NCBI GenBank assembly: GCA_035540935.1
Contig: DATLFS010000119.1
Location: forward strand, 1-41,722
Direction of reading: 5' to 3'
Origin: DATLFS01 sp035540935
Lineage (GTDB): Bacteria > Actinomycetota > CADDZG01 > WHSQ01
DNA length: 41,722 nucleotides
The notes under the pieces were generated by a model. The model ran no database searches, was not told the DNA's origin, and saw only the letters and a program-made list of their open reading frames with translations. Positions 6,906 through 14,500 of the stretch are shown here, in pieces; the first letter of the stretch is position 1; every line of letters starts with the position of its first letter. The translations under genes and the position numbers were made by a program.

Positions 6906-9557
6906 ATGGTGGTGGACGAGCGGGTGGAGGCGCGGCGCGCCGCGCTTCGCGGTGGGAGCCGCTCCCTCTACGAGGTGCTGCGGAGGGACGAGGCCGCGGC
7001 GGATCTCCTCGCGAGCGACGAGGCGACGCCGCCCGACGTCGCCACCTACACCGAGCGGCTGCGCCACGCCTTCGAATCCGGAGGTCCCGACGCTCTGCGT
7101 GCCGCGCGACGCCGCTATCTATTGCAGCTCGCCGCGCTCGACCTTGCGGGCGAGCTGCAGCTCGAGGTGGTCGGTCGCGCGCTCGCAGACCTGGCCGATG
7201 CGGCCGTCGACGTCTCGCTCGCGGCGGTCGGCGCGCCGGACGATCTGGCGGTGGTGGCGATGGGAAAGCTCGGCGCCCGCGAGCTCAACTATTCGAGCGA
7301 CATCGACATCATGTTCGTGTGCTCGGGCGACCCCCTCCCGGCGAGCGGCGCGGCCGAAGCGCTGCTCCGTCTGATGGCGGGATCGTCGTCTGCCGGCCAG
7401 ATGTATCGCGTCGACGTCGACCTCCGGCCCGAGGGGCGCGCCGGTGCGTTGGTGCGGTCGCTCGACGCCTACCTCGAGTACTACGGCCGCTGGGCCAAGC
7501 CGTGGGAGTTCCAGGCGCTCGTCAAGGCGCGCGCGTGCGCGGGCGCGCTTTCCACCGGCGCGCTGCTGGTGGAGGAGACGCGTCCCCTCGTCTACCCCGA
7601 GGAGATCCCGGCGGAGCGGATCGTCGAGATCCGCCGCATGAAGGCGCGGGTCGAGACGCATGCGGTGCGGTCGTCGCGCCGCGGGAGAAGTCGGACGGAA
7701 GCGGACGACGTCAAGCTGGGGCCGGGCGGGATACGCGACATCGAGTTCGCCGTGCAGCTCCTCCAGCTCGTCCACGGCGGTGCGGATCCTTCGGTGCGCG
7801 AGCCGGCGACCCTGGACGCGCTGCGCTCTCTGACCGAGGCGGGTTACGTGGCGGAGGACGACGGCGCCGGACTCGCGGTCGCCTACCGCTGGCTGCGCAC
7901 CGTCGAGCATCGCCTCCAACTGTGGCAGGAACGGCAGGTCCATCACCTGCCGGGAGACGGAGAGGGGCGCGCTCGTTTGGCGCGCGTGATGGGCTTCCGC
8001 GACGCCCCCGCACGGAGCGCGCGCGACCGGTTCGAGGATGCCCACCGCGCCGTGCTCGCGGACGTGCGCGGCCGCTTCGAGAAGCTCTTCTACCGCCCCC
8101 TCATCGAGTCGCTGGCCGAAGGCGGGCCCACCCGCTTGTCGGAGACGGCGCTCAAGGAGCGTCTCCGCGTGCTCGCCTTCCGCGATGTCGAGCGCGCGGC
8201 GCGGACGCTCGACGGCCTCGTGAGCGGCACTTCGCGGCGCGCCAAGCTGTTCCGTCTGCTCACGCCGGCGCTCCTCCGCTACCTCACCGCGACGCCTGCG
8301 CCCGACCAGGGCCTCTTCTCTTTCCTCACGCTCGGGGAGGCACTGGAGGATCGGGTCGACGCGCTGGGTGCCTTGCGCGACAACCCGCCGGGCATCTCCT
8401 TCCTGGCCCGCGTCCTCGGGAGCGGGCGGCTCATGGGGGAGCTCCTCGCACATGTCCCCGAAGAGGTCGCGACGATCGCCGACCCGCGGGGGCCCGGCGC
8501 GCCGAAGGCGCGCGATCAGCTCGTTCGCGAGGCTCATGCGTCGCTCGAATGGCGCGCGCCGGAGGCGCGCCGCGACGGCCTGCGCCGGTTCAAGCGCCGC
8601 GAGCTGGTGCGCGTCGTCCTTGCCGATCTCGCGGGGACGGCGGACACCGCGGCCGTCGGAGCCGCTCTCGCCCACCTCGCAGAGGCGTGTCTCGAGGCCG
8701 CACTACACGAAGACGGCCCGCGCCTCGGCGTCGTCGCGATGGGGAAGCTCGGCGGCCTCGAGCTGAATTATGCGAGCGACATCGACGTGATGTTCGTGCA
8801 CGACGGCGACCCGCAAGCGGCCGAGCAGGAAGCAGAGCGCCTCCTCCAGGAGGTCGGCGCGGTGACGCCCGAGGGACAGGCGTTCAGGATCGATGCCGGG
8901 CTCCGGCCCGAGGGGAAGGCGGGCCCGCTCGCGAGATCTTTCGACTCGTATCTCGAGTACTACGCTCGCTGGGCGAAGCCGTGGGAGCATCTCGCCCTGC
9001 TGAAGGCGCGTCCGGCGGCCGGAGACGTCGCGTTGGCCGAGCGTCTCGTGGAGGCGACGCGTGCGTTCGCGTTCCCCGACCGGCTGCGGACGGAAGCGAT
9101 CGGCGAGATCCGCCATCTGAAGGCGCGGATGGAGAAGGAGCGCATCCCGAGGGGCACCGACCCCCGCCGGCACCTGAAGCTGGGTCCCGGCGGAACCGCC
9201 GACGTTGAGTTCTCGGCGCAGATCCTGCAGTTCGAGCACGGGAGCGAGCATCCCGAGCTGCGGGTTCAGGGCACGGTCGCGGCGCTCGAAGCGGCGGTCG
9301 CCGCGGACCTCCTCCCGGACGAGGATGCGGCCCGCCTCGTGAGCTCGTACGAGTTCCTCGCCCGGTTGCGCAACCGGCTGTTTCTCCTCAACGCGCGTCC
9401 GGCCGACGTCTTACCGGTGAAGCCCGAGGAGCTCGAGGCGTTGGGGATCGCGATGGGTTTCGAAGATCAGCCCCGGCAGGAGGTCGAGGAGGCCTATCTG
9501 CGTGTCACGCGGCGCGCCCGACGGATCGCGCGCCGCGTCGTCTACGGCGAAGCGTGA
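6906..9557 (+). CDS. glnE: Glutamine synthetase adenylyltransferase/deadenylylase
   Basis: An 883-aa bifunctional GlnE, which adenylylates and deadenylylates a tyrosine of glutamine synthetase. It has two nucleotidyltransferase domains, each with GKLGxxELNYxSDID: one at about 118-137 (deadenylylase half) and one at about 612-632 (adenylylase half). Each is followed by DVDLRPEG- or DAGLRPEGKAG-type and KPWEF/KPWEH motifs and by a helical GlnD-PII-UTase-like region (KLGPGGIRDIEF, KLGPGGTADVEF). It is somewhat shorter than the usual 950 to 1000 aa, but both active sites are intact. The likely substrate is the GlnA1 encoded at 11752-13176, whose target Tyr is conserved. The order glnA2, glnE, glnA1 is a known actinobacterial arrangement. 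The start is the ATG after a -10-like TAGCCT. Its end overlaps the convergent AhpC/TSA gene by 16 bp. Confidence 0.95.
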   Translation: MVVDERVEARRAALRGGSRSLYEVLRRDEAAADLLASDEATPPDVATYTERLRHAFESGGPDALRAARRRYLLQLAALDLAGELQLEVVGRALADLADAAVDVSLAAVGAPDDLAVVAMGKLGARELNYSSDIDIMFVCSGDPLPASGAAEALLRLMAGSSSAGQMYRVDVDLRPEGRAGALVRSLDAYLEYYGRWAKPWEFQALVKARACAGALSTGALLVEETRPLVYPEEIPAERIVEIRRMKARVETHAVRSSRRGRSRTEADDVKLGPGGIRDIEFAVQLLQLVHGGADPSVREPATLDALRSLTEAGYVAEDDGAGLAVAYRWLRTVEHRLQLWQERQVHHLPGDGEGRARLARVMGFRDAPARSARDRFEDAHRAVLADVRGRFEKLFYRPLIESLAEGGPTRLSETALKERLRVLAFRDVERAARTLDGLVSGTSRRAKLFRLLTPALLRYLTATPAPDQGLFSFLTLGEALEDRVDALGALRDNPPGISFLARVLGSGRLMGELLAHVPEEVATIADPRGPGAPKARDQLVREAHASLEWRAPEARRDGLRRFKRRELVRVVLADLAGTADTAAVGAALAHLAEACLEAALHEDGPRLGVVAMGKLGGLELNYASDIDVMFVHDGDPQAAEQEAERLLQEVGAVTPEGQAFRIDAGLRPEGKAGPLARSFDSYLEYYARWAKPWEHLALLKARPAAGDVALAERLVEATRAFAFPDRLRTEAIGEIRHLKARMEKERIPRGTDPRRHLKLGPGGTADVEFSAQILQFEHGSEHPELRVQGTVAALEAAVAADLLPDEDAARLVSSYEFLARLRNRLFLLNARPADVLPVKPEELEALGIAMGFEDQPRQEVEEAYLRVTRRARRIARRVVYGEA

Positions 9558-10084
9558 TCGGGCAACGCAGCGAGGAGATCACCGACGGGAGCGTTATCGG
9601 CCGACGTCTTCGCTCGGTGTTCGTACAAGACCCGGCCGCCCGGAGCGACGACGACCGCCGCACCGAGCTGCGTCGGGTCTTGTTGAATGCCCCCCTGGCG
9701 CGCTCCCGACAGCTGAGCCCTGAGCCACGGCAGCCAGATGGCCGGCCCGGCGATCTTCATCAGGTCCCCTCGTTGGATCTGGAGGGCCTTGTAGGTCTTC
9801 TTCTCTGGGTCGACGAAGAGCGTGAAGGGGATCTCAAACTCGCGCTTGAAGTGCGCAGCGACCTCGGGCCATCCCATACCGATCGCGGCGATGCGCGCGC
9901 CGCGCTGAACGAACTCGTCATGCCGGTCGCGCAACTGCGTGACCTGTTGCCGGCAGAACGTTCAGCCGTAGTGGCGCAGCCACACGACGACCGCCGGTGC
10001 TTCGCGCCACAGCTCCCGTAGCGCGGCGTCATTGCCGTCGGAGTCGGTGAGCGCTATCTCTCCGAGGACCTCTGTGTCCATCAC
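9542..10084 (-). CDS. Selenocysteine-containing AhpC/TSA-like (Prx-like) protein
   Basis: A 180-aa thioredoxin-fold protein if the in-frame TGA at 9964-9962 is read as selenocysteine. Upstream of the TGA the same frame encodes a coherent N-terminus (MDTEVLGEIALTDSDG, then APAVVVWLRHYG). The TGA then gives GUTFCRQQ, and the frame continues through FEIPFTLFVDPEKKTY to the stop. Relatives of the AhpC-TSA_2 (PF13911) type carry GCPFCREQ here, so the UGA stands exactly at the catalytic Cys (Sec41, with Cys44, a UxxC motif). A SECIS-like hairpin follows at once. A GTG at 10084, 7 bases after TAGGAT, is the preferred start; ATG at 10081 or 10093 is possible. Automatic callers would report only the C-terminal piece from 9934. 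The likely role is thiol or peroxide reduction. The sel genes are not in the window. Confidence 0.85.
9921..9955 (-). promoter_or_regulatory. Bacterial SECIS-like hairpin within the AhpC/TSA gene
   Basis: On the mRNA, the hairpin begins 6 nt after the UGA (9964-9962). Its outer stem UGCCGG/CCGGCA (6 bp) is continuous on the 5' side with an inner stem CAAC/GUUG, with a 5-nt bulge (CGCGA) on the 3' side. The 10-nt apical loop starts AGGU. The GGU, the SelB-recognised feature of bacterial SECIS elements, begins 17 nt after the UGA, close to the spacing in E. coli fdhF. Folding was done by eye. Confidence 0.75.
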
Positions 10085-10100
10085 GCGGGACATCCTAGGC

Positions 10101-10535
10101 CTAGGCGTTGATCGAGGCGTCGACCGTCCGCAGGCGCCGGCAGACCTCCTCGAGCATCTTGAGCGAGAGGGACGGCTGCGACTTGAGCAGACTGCGGAAG
10201 CTCCATGCCGGGATCGACAGGGTCCTCACCGGGGTGTCCGCCACGACGGTCGCGCTCCGGGGACCGCCGTCGAGCAGCGCGACCTCGCCGAAGAACGCAC
10301 CCGGCCCGAGGCGGCGCCGCGTCCGTCCCCCCACCTGCACCTTCGTCTCGCCACTCACGACCACGTGGAGGCCGACGCCCGTCTCGCCCTCGCGGCAGAT
10401 GACGTCGCCCGCTCCGAACTCCACCTCTTTCACGACTGCGGCTATCGCGCCCAGCTCACGCCTCGAGCACGACGAGAACATCGGGATCGTCTTGAGGCGC
10501 GCTATGACTTCGTTCTCTTTCGATCTCGCGGGCAT
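10101..10535 (-). CDS. Single-domain cyclic nucleotide-binding protein
   Basis: A 144-aa protein consisting of one cyclic nucleotide-binding (CNB) beta-roll (about 12-130) with no DNA-binding domain. The phosphate-binding cassette is clear (FFGEVALLDGGPRSATV), with the Glu and Arg-Ser/Ala that contact cyclic nucleotides, preceded by VICREGETGVGLHVVVSGE. The ATG has an upstream GAGGAG. It may be a cAMP-binding adaptor or sink. It lies 16 bases upstream of the putative selenoprotein and is divergent from a full Crp-type regulator with a similar CNB domain. The 12-bp palindrome CCTAGGCCTAGG at 10094-10105 spans its stop codon and the start region of the next gene. What it controls is unknown. 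Confidence 0.85.
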   Translation of the reverse strand: MPARSKENEVIARLKTIPMFSSCSRRELGAIAAVVKEVEFGAGDVICREGETGVGLHVVVSGETKVQVGGRTRRRLGPGAFFGEVALLDGGPRSATVVADTPVRTLSIPAWSFRSLLKSQPSLSLKMLEEVCRRLRTVDASINA

Positions 10536-10619
10536 CTCTGCTCCTCGTCTCGGTTGAGAAGGATTCTGGCGCGCCTACGTGCTTTTGGGAAGTCCGCCGC
10601 CGTTTTAGTCTCACGCGCC

Positions 10620-11327
10620 ATGGACTCAGCCGAGCAGCGCGTCGCCGACCGCGCCCGGATGCTCGCGCGCACGAGGTTGTTCGGGAACCTCGACGACGCC
10701 ACCCGCTTCGAGCTGGCGGAACGAGCGGTCGAGCGTACCTACGGCAAGGGCGAGTTCATCTGTCACGAGGGCGATCTGGGCGACTCGCTCTTCGTGGTGG
10801 TCGAGGGTCTGGTGAAGGTTTTCGTCACCTCGTCGTTGGGGGACGAGATGGTCCTCGTCACCCTCCCGCCGCCGGAGGTGTTCGGCGAGCTCAGCCTCGT
10901 CGACGGCGGTCCGCGCTCGGCGTCGGCCGAGGCGGTCGAGCCGACCAAGCTGCTCGTCCTCAGTCGGCCCACCTTCCTCGACATGTTGCGTACGCATCCA
11001 GGTTTGGCCGATGCGCTGCTCCGATCGCTGGGCGAACTGGCGCGACGCCTCACCGAGCAGGCGAGCGACCTGGTCTTCCTCGACCTCTACGGCAGGGTGG
11101 CGAAGCTCCTCGTCGGCCTTGCGGACGAGAGAGGCGAGCCCGGGGAGGACGGCATCGTCCTCGATCTGAAGCTGACGCAGACGGACCTCGCGGGGATGGT
11201 CGGCGGCAGCCGCCAGAGCGTCAACCAGATCCTGCGCGCTTTCGACCGCCGCGGCTACGTCGAGCTACGCGGGCGGACGGTCGTGGTGAAGCAGCCGGAT
11301 CTCCTCAGGCGGCGCGCCGGCCTCTGA
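10620..11327 (+). CDS. Crp/Fnr-family transcriptional regulator
   Basis: A 235-aa regulator. The CNB domain (about 18-135) has FICHEGDLGDSLFVVVEG and the phosphate-binding cassette FGELSLVDGGPRSASAEA. A dimerisation helix follows (about 137-165). The C-terminal Crp-type winged helix (about 180-232) has LTQTDLAGMVGGSRQSVNQIL as recognition region. There are no Cys clusters of the Fnr type, so a cAMP-type ligand is more likely than an Fe-S centre. The frame is open much further upstream, but the start at 10620 is preferred: it matches the family length and stands 8 bases after a TAGTCT hexamer (10606-10611), a leaderless pattern. It is divergent from the single-domain CNB gene 84 bp away and may regulate it and the downstream selenoprotein. 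Confidence 0.92.
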   Translation: MDSAEQRVADRARMLARTRLFGNLDDATRFELAERAVERTYGKGEFICHEGDLGDSLFVVVEGLVKVFVTSSLGDEMVLVTLPPPEVFGELSLVDGGPRSASAEAVEPTKLLVLSRPTFLDMLRTHPGLADALLRSLGELARRLTEQASDLVFLDLYGRVAKLLVGLADERGEPGEDGIVLDLKLTQTDLAGMVGGSRQSVNQILRAFDRRGYVELRGRTVVVKQPDLLRRRAGL

Positions 11328-11328
11328 G

Positions 11329-11640
11329 CTAGAAGTCGTCGCCGACGATGAAGGTCGGCCGCGCCCCGGTTCTCTTCGCGAGACCCATCGCGTCCTTCCC
11401 CGACGCGAGCATCTCGGGGCTCTTGAGGGCGGCCTGCAGGTCGTCCGTGGACGCGAAGGTCGCGGTGAAGACGAGGTGGTAGTGGCTTGCGTCGCCGGTG
11501 GGGGTCCCCGACACCTTGATCACCGACATGCTCTGCACGCCGGGCCACTTCTCGCACAGCCCCATGTGCTCGTTGCGGTAGTGGTCCTCGAACGCTTCGA
11601 TGTCGTCCGGCTTCTCCCACAGCGCTATGAACGTCGCCAC
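11329..11640 (-). CDS. EthD-like small dimeric alpha/beta-barrel protein
   Basis: A 103-aa protein of the EthD/ferredoxin-like dimeric barrel type, with IALWEKPDDIEAFEDHYRNEHMGL near the start (the LxxxFxxHYxxxH pattern of EthD) and a closing strand with the terminal GARPTFIVGDDF. Such proteins act in ring-compound degradation or as small stress-response proteins; the sequence does not say which. It starts with GTG and a strong GAGGAGG upstream (about 11645-11652). It is convergent with the Crp gene (one base between stops) and downstream of the glnA1 terminator. Confidence 0.75.
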   Translation of the reverse strand: MATFIALWEKPDDIEAFEDHYRNEHMGLCEKWPGVQSMSVIKVSGTPTGDASHYHLVFTATFASTDDLQAALKSPEMLASGKDAMGLAKRTGARPTFIVGDDF

Positions 11641-11710
11641 GTCGACCTCCTCGTTGAGCTCCGACTCGGCGGCATTCTGTCACGCCTAGCGGAACGTGAC
11701 CGGCGCGAAG

Positions 11711-11741
11711 AAAAGCCCCGGCCGGAGCCGGGGCGTTTCTT
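11711..11741 (-). terminator. Rho-independent terminator of glnA1
   Basis: An 8-bp perfect stem GCCCCGGC/GCCGGGGC with a 4-nt loop (11715-11734) begins 17 bases after the glnA1 stop and is followed on the minus strand by TTTTCTTC. The opposite strand also has GTTTCTT, but no gene ends into it from that side. Confidence 0.85.
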
Positions 11742-11751
11742 ACGATCGTCT

Positions 11752-13176
11752 TTACAGGTCGTAGTAGAGGTAGAACTCGTACGGGTGCGGGCGGAGCCGC
11801 AGCTCGTCGACCTCGTGCGAGCGCTTGTAGTCGATCCAGTGGTCAATGACGTCTTGCGTGAAGACGTCTCCTTCGAGCAGGAAGTCGTGGTCGCCCTCCA
11901 GCGCGTCCAGCGCTCCTTCGAGCGAGCCGGGAACCTGAGGCACCTCGGCGAGCTCCTCGGGAGGAAGCTCGTAGAGGTCCTTGTCCACCGGCTCGGGCGG
12001 CTCGATCTTGTTGCGGATCCCGTCGAGTCCCGCCATCAGCAGCGCGGAGAAGGCGAGGTAGGGGTTGCACGAGGGGTCCGGGCAGCGGAACTCGATGCGC
12101 TTCGACTTCGGCGACTTCGAGTAGAGCGGGATGCGGACCGCGGCCGACCGGTTGCGCTGGCTGTAGACGAGGTTGACCGGCGCCTCATAACCCGGCACCA
12201 AGCGCTTGTACGAGTTCGTTGTCGGCGCGCACAGCGCGAGCAGTGCCGGAGCGTGCGCCAGCAGGCCGCCGATGTAGTAGCGCGCGGTGTCCGAAAGCTG
12301 CGCGTAGCCGAGCTCGTCCCAGAAGAGCGGCTCGCCGTCGCGCCACAGGCTCTGGTGCACGTGCATGCCCGAGCCGTTGTCCTGGAAGATCGGCTTCGGC
12401 ATGAACGTCACGGTCTTGCCGAAGCGCAGTGCGACGTTCTTGATCACGTACTTGTAGAGCATGAGGCGGTCGGCCATCGTGAGCAGGTCGGCAAAGCCCA
12501 TGTCGATCTCGCCCTGACCAGCCGTTCCCACCTCGTGGTGATGGACCTCGACGGGGATCCCCAGGTCGCGGAGCGTGAGAACCATCTCGCTGCGCAGGTC
12601 CTGGTAGTGGTCCATCGGCGGAACAGGGAAGTAGCCTTCCTTGTAGCGGGGCTTGTAGCCCTTGTTCCCGCCCTCTTCCTCGGCGCCCGAGTTCCACACG
12701 CCCTCGACCGCGTCGATGTAGTGGTAGCTCGAGTGCTGGTTCTGATCGAAGCGGATCGAGTCGAAGATGTAGAACTCGGCTTCCGGCCCGAAGTAGGCGG
12801 TGTCCGCGATGCCGGTGCCCTTGACGTAGTCGGCCGCCTTCTTCGCGACGTAGCGGGGGTCGCGCGTGTAGTGCTCGCCCGTGAGCGGGTCCTTCACGTA
12901 GGCGTTGACGACCAGGGTCGGGTGCTTGCGGAACGGGTCCATCACCGCGGTGTCGGCGTCGGGCACGAGGATCATGTCCGACTCCTGGATCTCCTGGAAG
13001 CCGCGGATCGAAGATCCGTCGAAACCGAGGCCCTCCTCGAAGGCGTCCTCTCCGAACTCGTCGAAGGGGACGGAGAAGTGCTGCTGCAGGCCGGGAAGGT
13101 CGCAGAAGCGGATATCGACGAACTTGGCTCCGTTCTGCTGCCCGAGCTTGAGGGCGTCTCCCGGGGTGGCTGCCAT
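11752..13176 (-). CDS. glnA: Glutamine synthetase type I (adenylylatable, GlnA1)
   Basis: A 474-aa enzyme, the usual length for main actinobacterial GlnA. The order is: beta-grasp with GFDGSSIRGF; catalytic domain with PEAEFYIFD, HHHEVGTAGQGEIDM, TFMPKP, GSGMHVHQSLW, NSYKRLVPGYEAPVNL, NRSAAVRIP and EFRCPDPSCNPYLAF; and the adenylylation loop KDLYELPPEE with target Tyr402 (E. coli Tyr397 equivalent). This is the expected substrate of the GlnE at 6906-9557. The start ATG at 13176 has a strong GAGGAGGT upstream; an extension to 13200 would lack one. A four-box GlnR operator precedes the gene, and a rho-independent terminator follows. Confidence 0.97.
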   Translation of the reverse strand: MAATPGDALKLGQQNGAKFVDIRFCDLPGLQQHFSVPFDEFGEDAFEEGLGFDGSSIRGFQEIQESDMILVPDADTAVMDPFRKHPTLVVNAYVKDPLTGEHYTRDPRYVAKKAADYVKGTGIADTAYFGPEAEFYIFDSIRFDQNQHSSYHYIDAVEGVWNSGAEEEGGNKGYKPRYKEGYFPVPPMDHYQDLRSEMVLTLRDLGIPVEVHHHEVGTAGQGEIDMGFADLLTMADRLMLYKYVIKNVALRFGKTVTFMPKPIFQDNGSGMHVHQSLWRDGEPLFWDELGYAQLSDTARYYIGGLLAHAPALLALCAPTTNSYKRLVPGYEAPVNLVYSQRNRSAAVRIPLYSKSPKSKRIEFRCPDPSCNPYLAFSALLMAGLDGIRNKIEPPEPVDKDLYELPPEELAEVPQVPGSLEGALDALEGDHDFLLEGDVFTQDVIDHWIDYKRSHEVDELRLRPHPYEFYLYYDL

Positions 13177-13234
13177 GTGACCTCCTCGTCGTCGCTGCAC
13201 GGAACGATCTACTGCTGCACGGTATGGAGAGGCG

Positions 13235-13272
13235 ATTTCCCCGTCGTTTCCGGCACGTTACGAGCGGGTTAC
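13235..13272 (-). promoter_or_regulatory. GlnR operator of glnA1 (four half-sites)
   Basis: Read on the minus strand, four pentamers occur in tandem: GTAAC (13272-13268), GTAAC (13261-13257), GAAAC (13250-13246) and GAAAT (13239-13235). Each is separated by exactly 6 bases, giving 11-bp periodicity. This matches the known actinobacterial GlnR consensus gTnAC-n6-GaAAC repeated. The operator lies about 60-95 bp upstream of the glnA1 ATG and overlaps the last 4 bases of the DUF2505 gene. A 9-bp direct repeat, CCGTGCAGC, lies further downstream at 13222-13214 and 13202-13194. I could not fix the -10 element. Confidence 0.88.
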
Positions 13273-13760
13273 GGGGCGAGCCACTCGGCTAGACGCTGCG
13301 CTTCCTCGTCATAGGTACGCCTCAACCCGTCGACGACCACCCGCTCGACCTTGCCGCCGTAGAAGGGGACCTTCACGTGGACGCGCCCGGCGACCACGCG
13401 CTTCGTCCCCTCGCCGGCGGCCGTCACGGTGATCGTCCCGGCCGCGTCGAGGAGCTCCCCGGCTACCTCGGGGACGATCCGCCACTCCCATGCAAGCCGC
13501 TCCGGCTGCCACACCGCTTCTTCGATCCACGCCGGATCGGAGTCGCCCAGGAAGCGGCGCGCCGCACCCGACACGTCGAGGGCCAGCACGCAGCGCACGC
13601 GCCGGCGTACGTGCCCGTTCCCCAGATCCGACTGCTCGAGGACGGCGCGCTCCTTGAGCGGCCCGATGTCCGAGAGCGACGCTTGATAATCCGGGTCGAG
13701 GAGAGCGGCCGCCACGTCGTCGACGCCGGCGGAGATGGTGTGGGAGATCTCGAAGTCCAA
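13269..13760 (-). CDS. DUF2505-domain protein (SRPBCC-like)
   Basis: A 163-aa protein of the actinobacterial DUF2505 family, a START/SRPBCC-like hydrophobic-pocket fold. The start MDFEISHTISAGVDDVAAALLDPDY is followed by VRCVLALDVSGAARRFLG, a Trp-rich strand (EEAVWQPERLAWEWRI), and a C-terminal long helix region beginning KVPFYGGKVE. No enzyme activity is known for the family. It lies upstream of glnA1 on the same strand; its last codon overlaps the GlnR operator. Confidence 0.8.
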   Translation of the reverse strand: MDFEISHTISAGVDDVAAALLDPDYQASLSDIGPLKERAVLEQSDLGNGHVRRRVRCVLALDVSGAARRFLGDSDPAWIEEAVWQPERLAWEWRIVPEVAGELLDAAGTITVTAAGEGTKRVVAGRVHVKVPFYGGKVERVVVDGLRRTYDEEAQRLAEWLAP

Positions 13761-13802
13761 GGTCCGGCGAGGATAGCCGGAGGTGCCGCGGCGATACGTC
13801 CG

Positions 13803-14441
13803 TCAGGCGCCTTCGGCGCAGGCACCGAACCCGTAGGCGCGGGCGAGTCCGTTGGCCCGCACCGTCAGCTGTGCCACCCGTCGTTCGGCGGCGGCGATCG
13901 CTCCGGGATCACCCGAGGAGAGCGCCCTGCCGTAGCCGTCGGCCGCGTCCACCGCCCGGTCGAAGTTCTTGAGCACTCGCTTCAGGAGCCGCCGGTCGGC
14001 CTTCGGCGCGGAGAGCTTCCTCAGGTCCCGGACGAGGGCGCGGTTTATGGCCGTGGCGGACGCCACGTAGGCCACGGCCTCGGCGTGGCTATCGGGGTAC
14101 GTGAGGCCCTTGATCTTCGAGGCGGCCGCGGAGCACGCCCGGTCGGCTTTGGCGATGAACTTCCCCTTTGCGCCCGCGGGGGACGCGGACGATGTCGGCA
14201 CCGCCACCGGGCGGACGGGGTCGGGCTTGAAGGCGGCGAAGGCGGCGACCGCGGAGCCCCCGATCAGGAAGGCGAGGACGAGGGCAACCAGGCGCCGGTC
14301 GACGAGATACCACCACCGCGGCGCGGTCAGGATCGGCTTGCGCGGCGGCTTCACTCCCGGGGGAGGCGGCGGAGGAGGCGGTGCGGGAGGAGGCCCGGCG
14401 CTCGGCGGCGCCGGCGGAGAAGCCTTCTTCGTTAGTCGCAC
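13803..14441 (-). CDS. Membrane-anchored hypothetical protein with polyproline N-terminus
   Basis: A 212-aa protein that I do not recognise as a named family. Residues 7-37 are a basic, polyproline cytoplasmic segment with a run of eight Pro. Residues 52-70 form one transmembrane helix (LVALVLAFLIGGSAVAAFAAF). The outer domain (about 95-212) is helical, begins with ADRACSAA and ends YGFGACAEGA, so its two Cys could pair. Small actinobacterial exported proteins with a similar Cys-at-each-end helical layout are common but uncharacterised. The GTG start has AGGAGG seven bases upstream. It lies between the epimerase and DUF2505 genes on the same strand. Confidence 0.7.
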   Translation of the reverse strand: MRLTKKASPPAPPSAGPPPAPPPPPPPPGVKPPRKPILTAPRWWYLVDRRLVALVLAFLIGGSAVAAFAAFKPDPVRPVAVPTSSASPAGAKGKFIAKADRACSAAASKIKGLTYPDSHAEAVAYVASATAINRALVRDLRKLSAPKADRRLLKRVLKNFDRAVDAADGYGRALSSGDPGAIAAAERRVAQLTVRANGLARAYGFGACAEGA

Positions 14442-14500
14442 CCCTCAACCTCCTGTGGTCTTCGGAGGGGTATCGACGGCGGTTCGCGGGGCCTTGAGCG

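Noticed and set aside
9760..10032. Frame-shifted reading of the AhpC/TSA region as a separate minus-strand ORF
   Set aside because: Its translation is Ser/Arg-rich shadow sequence. The real frame runs through the TGA and keeps family motifs on both sides, so a frameshift is not needed to explain it.
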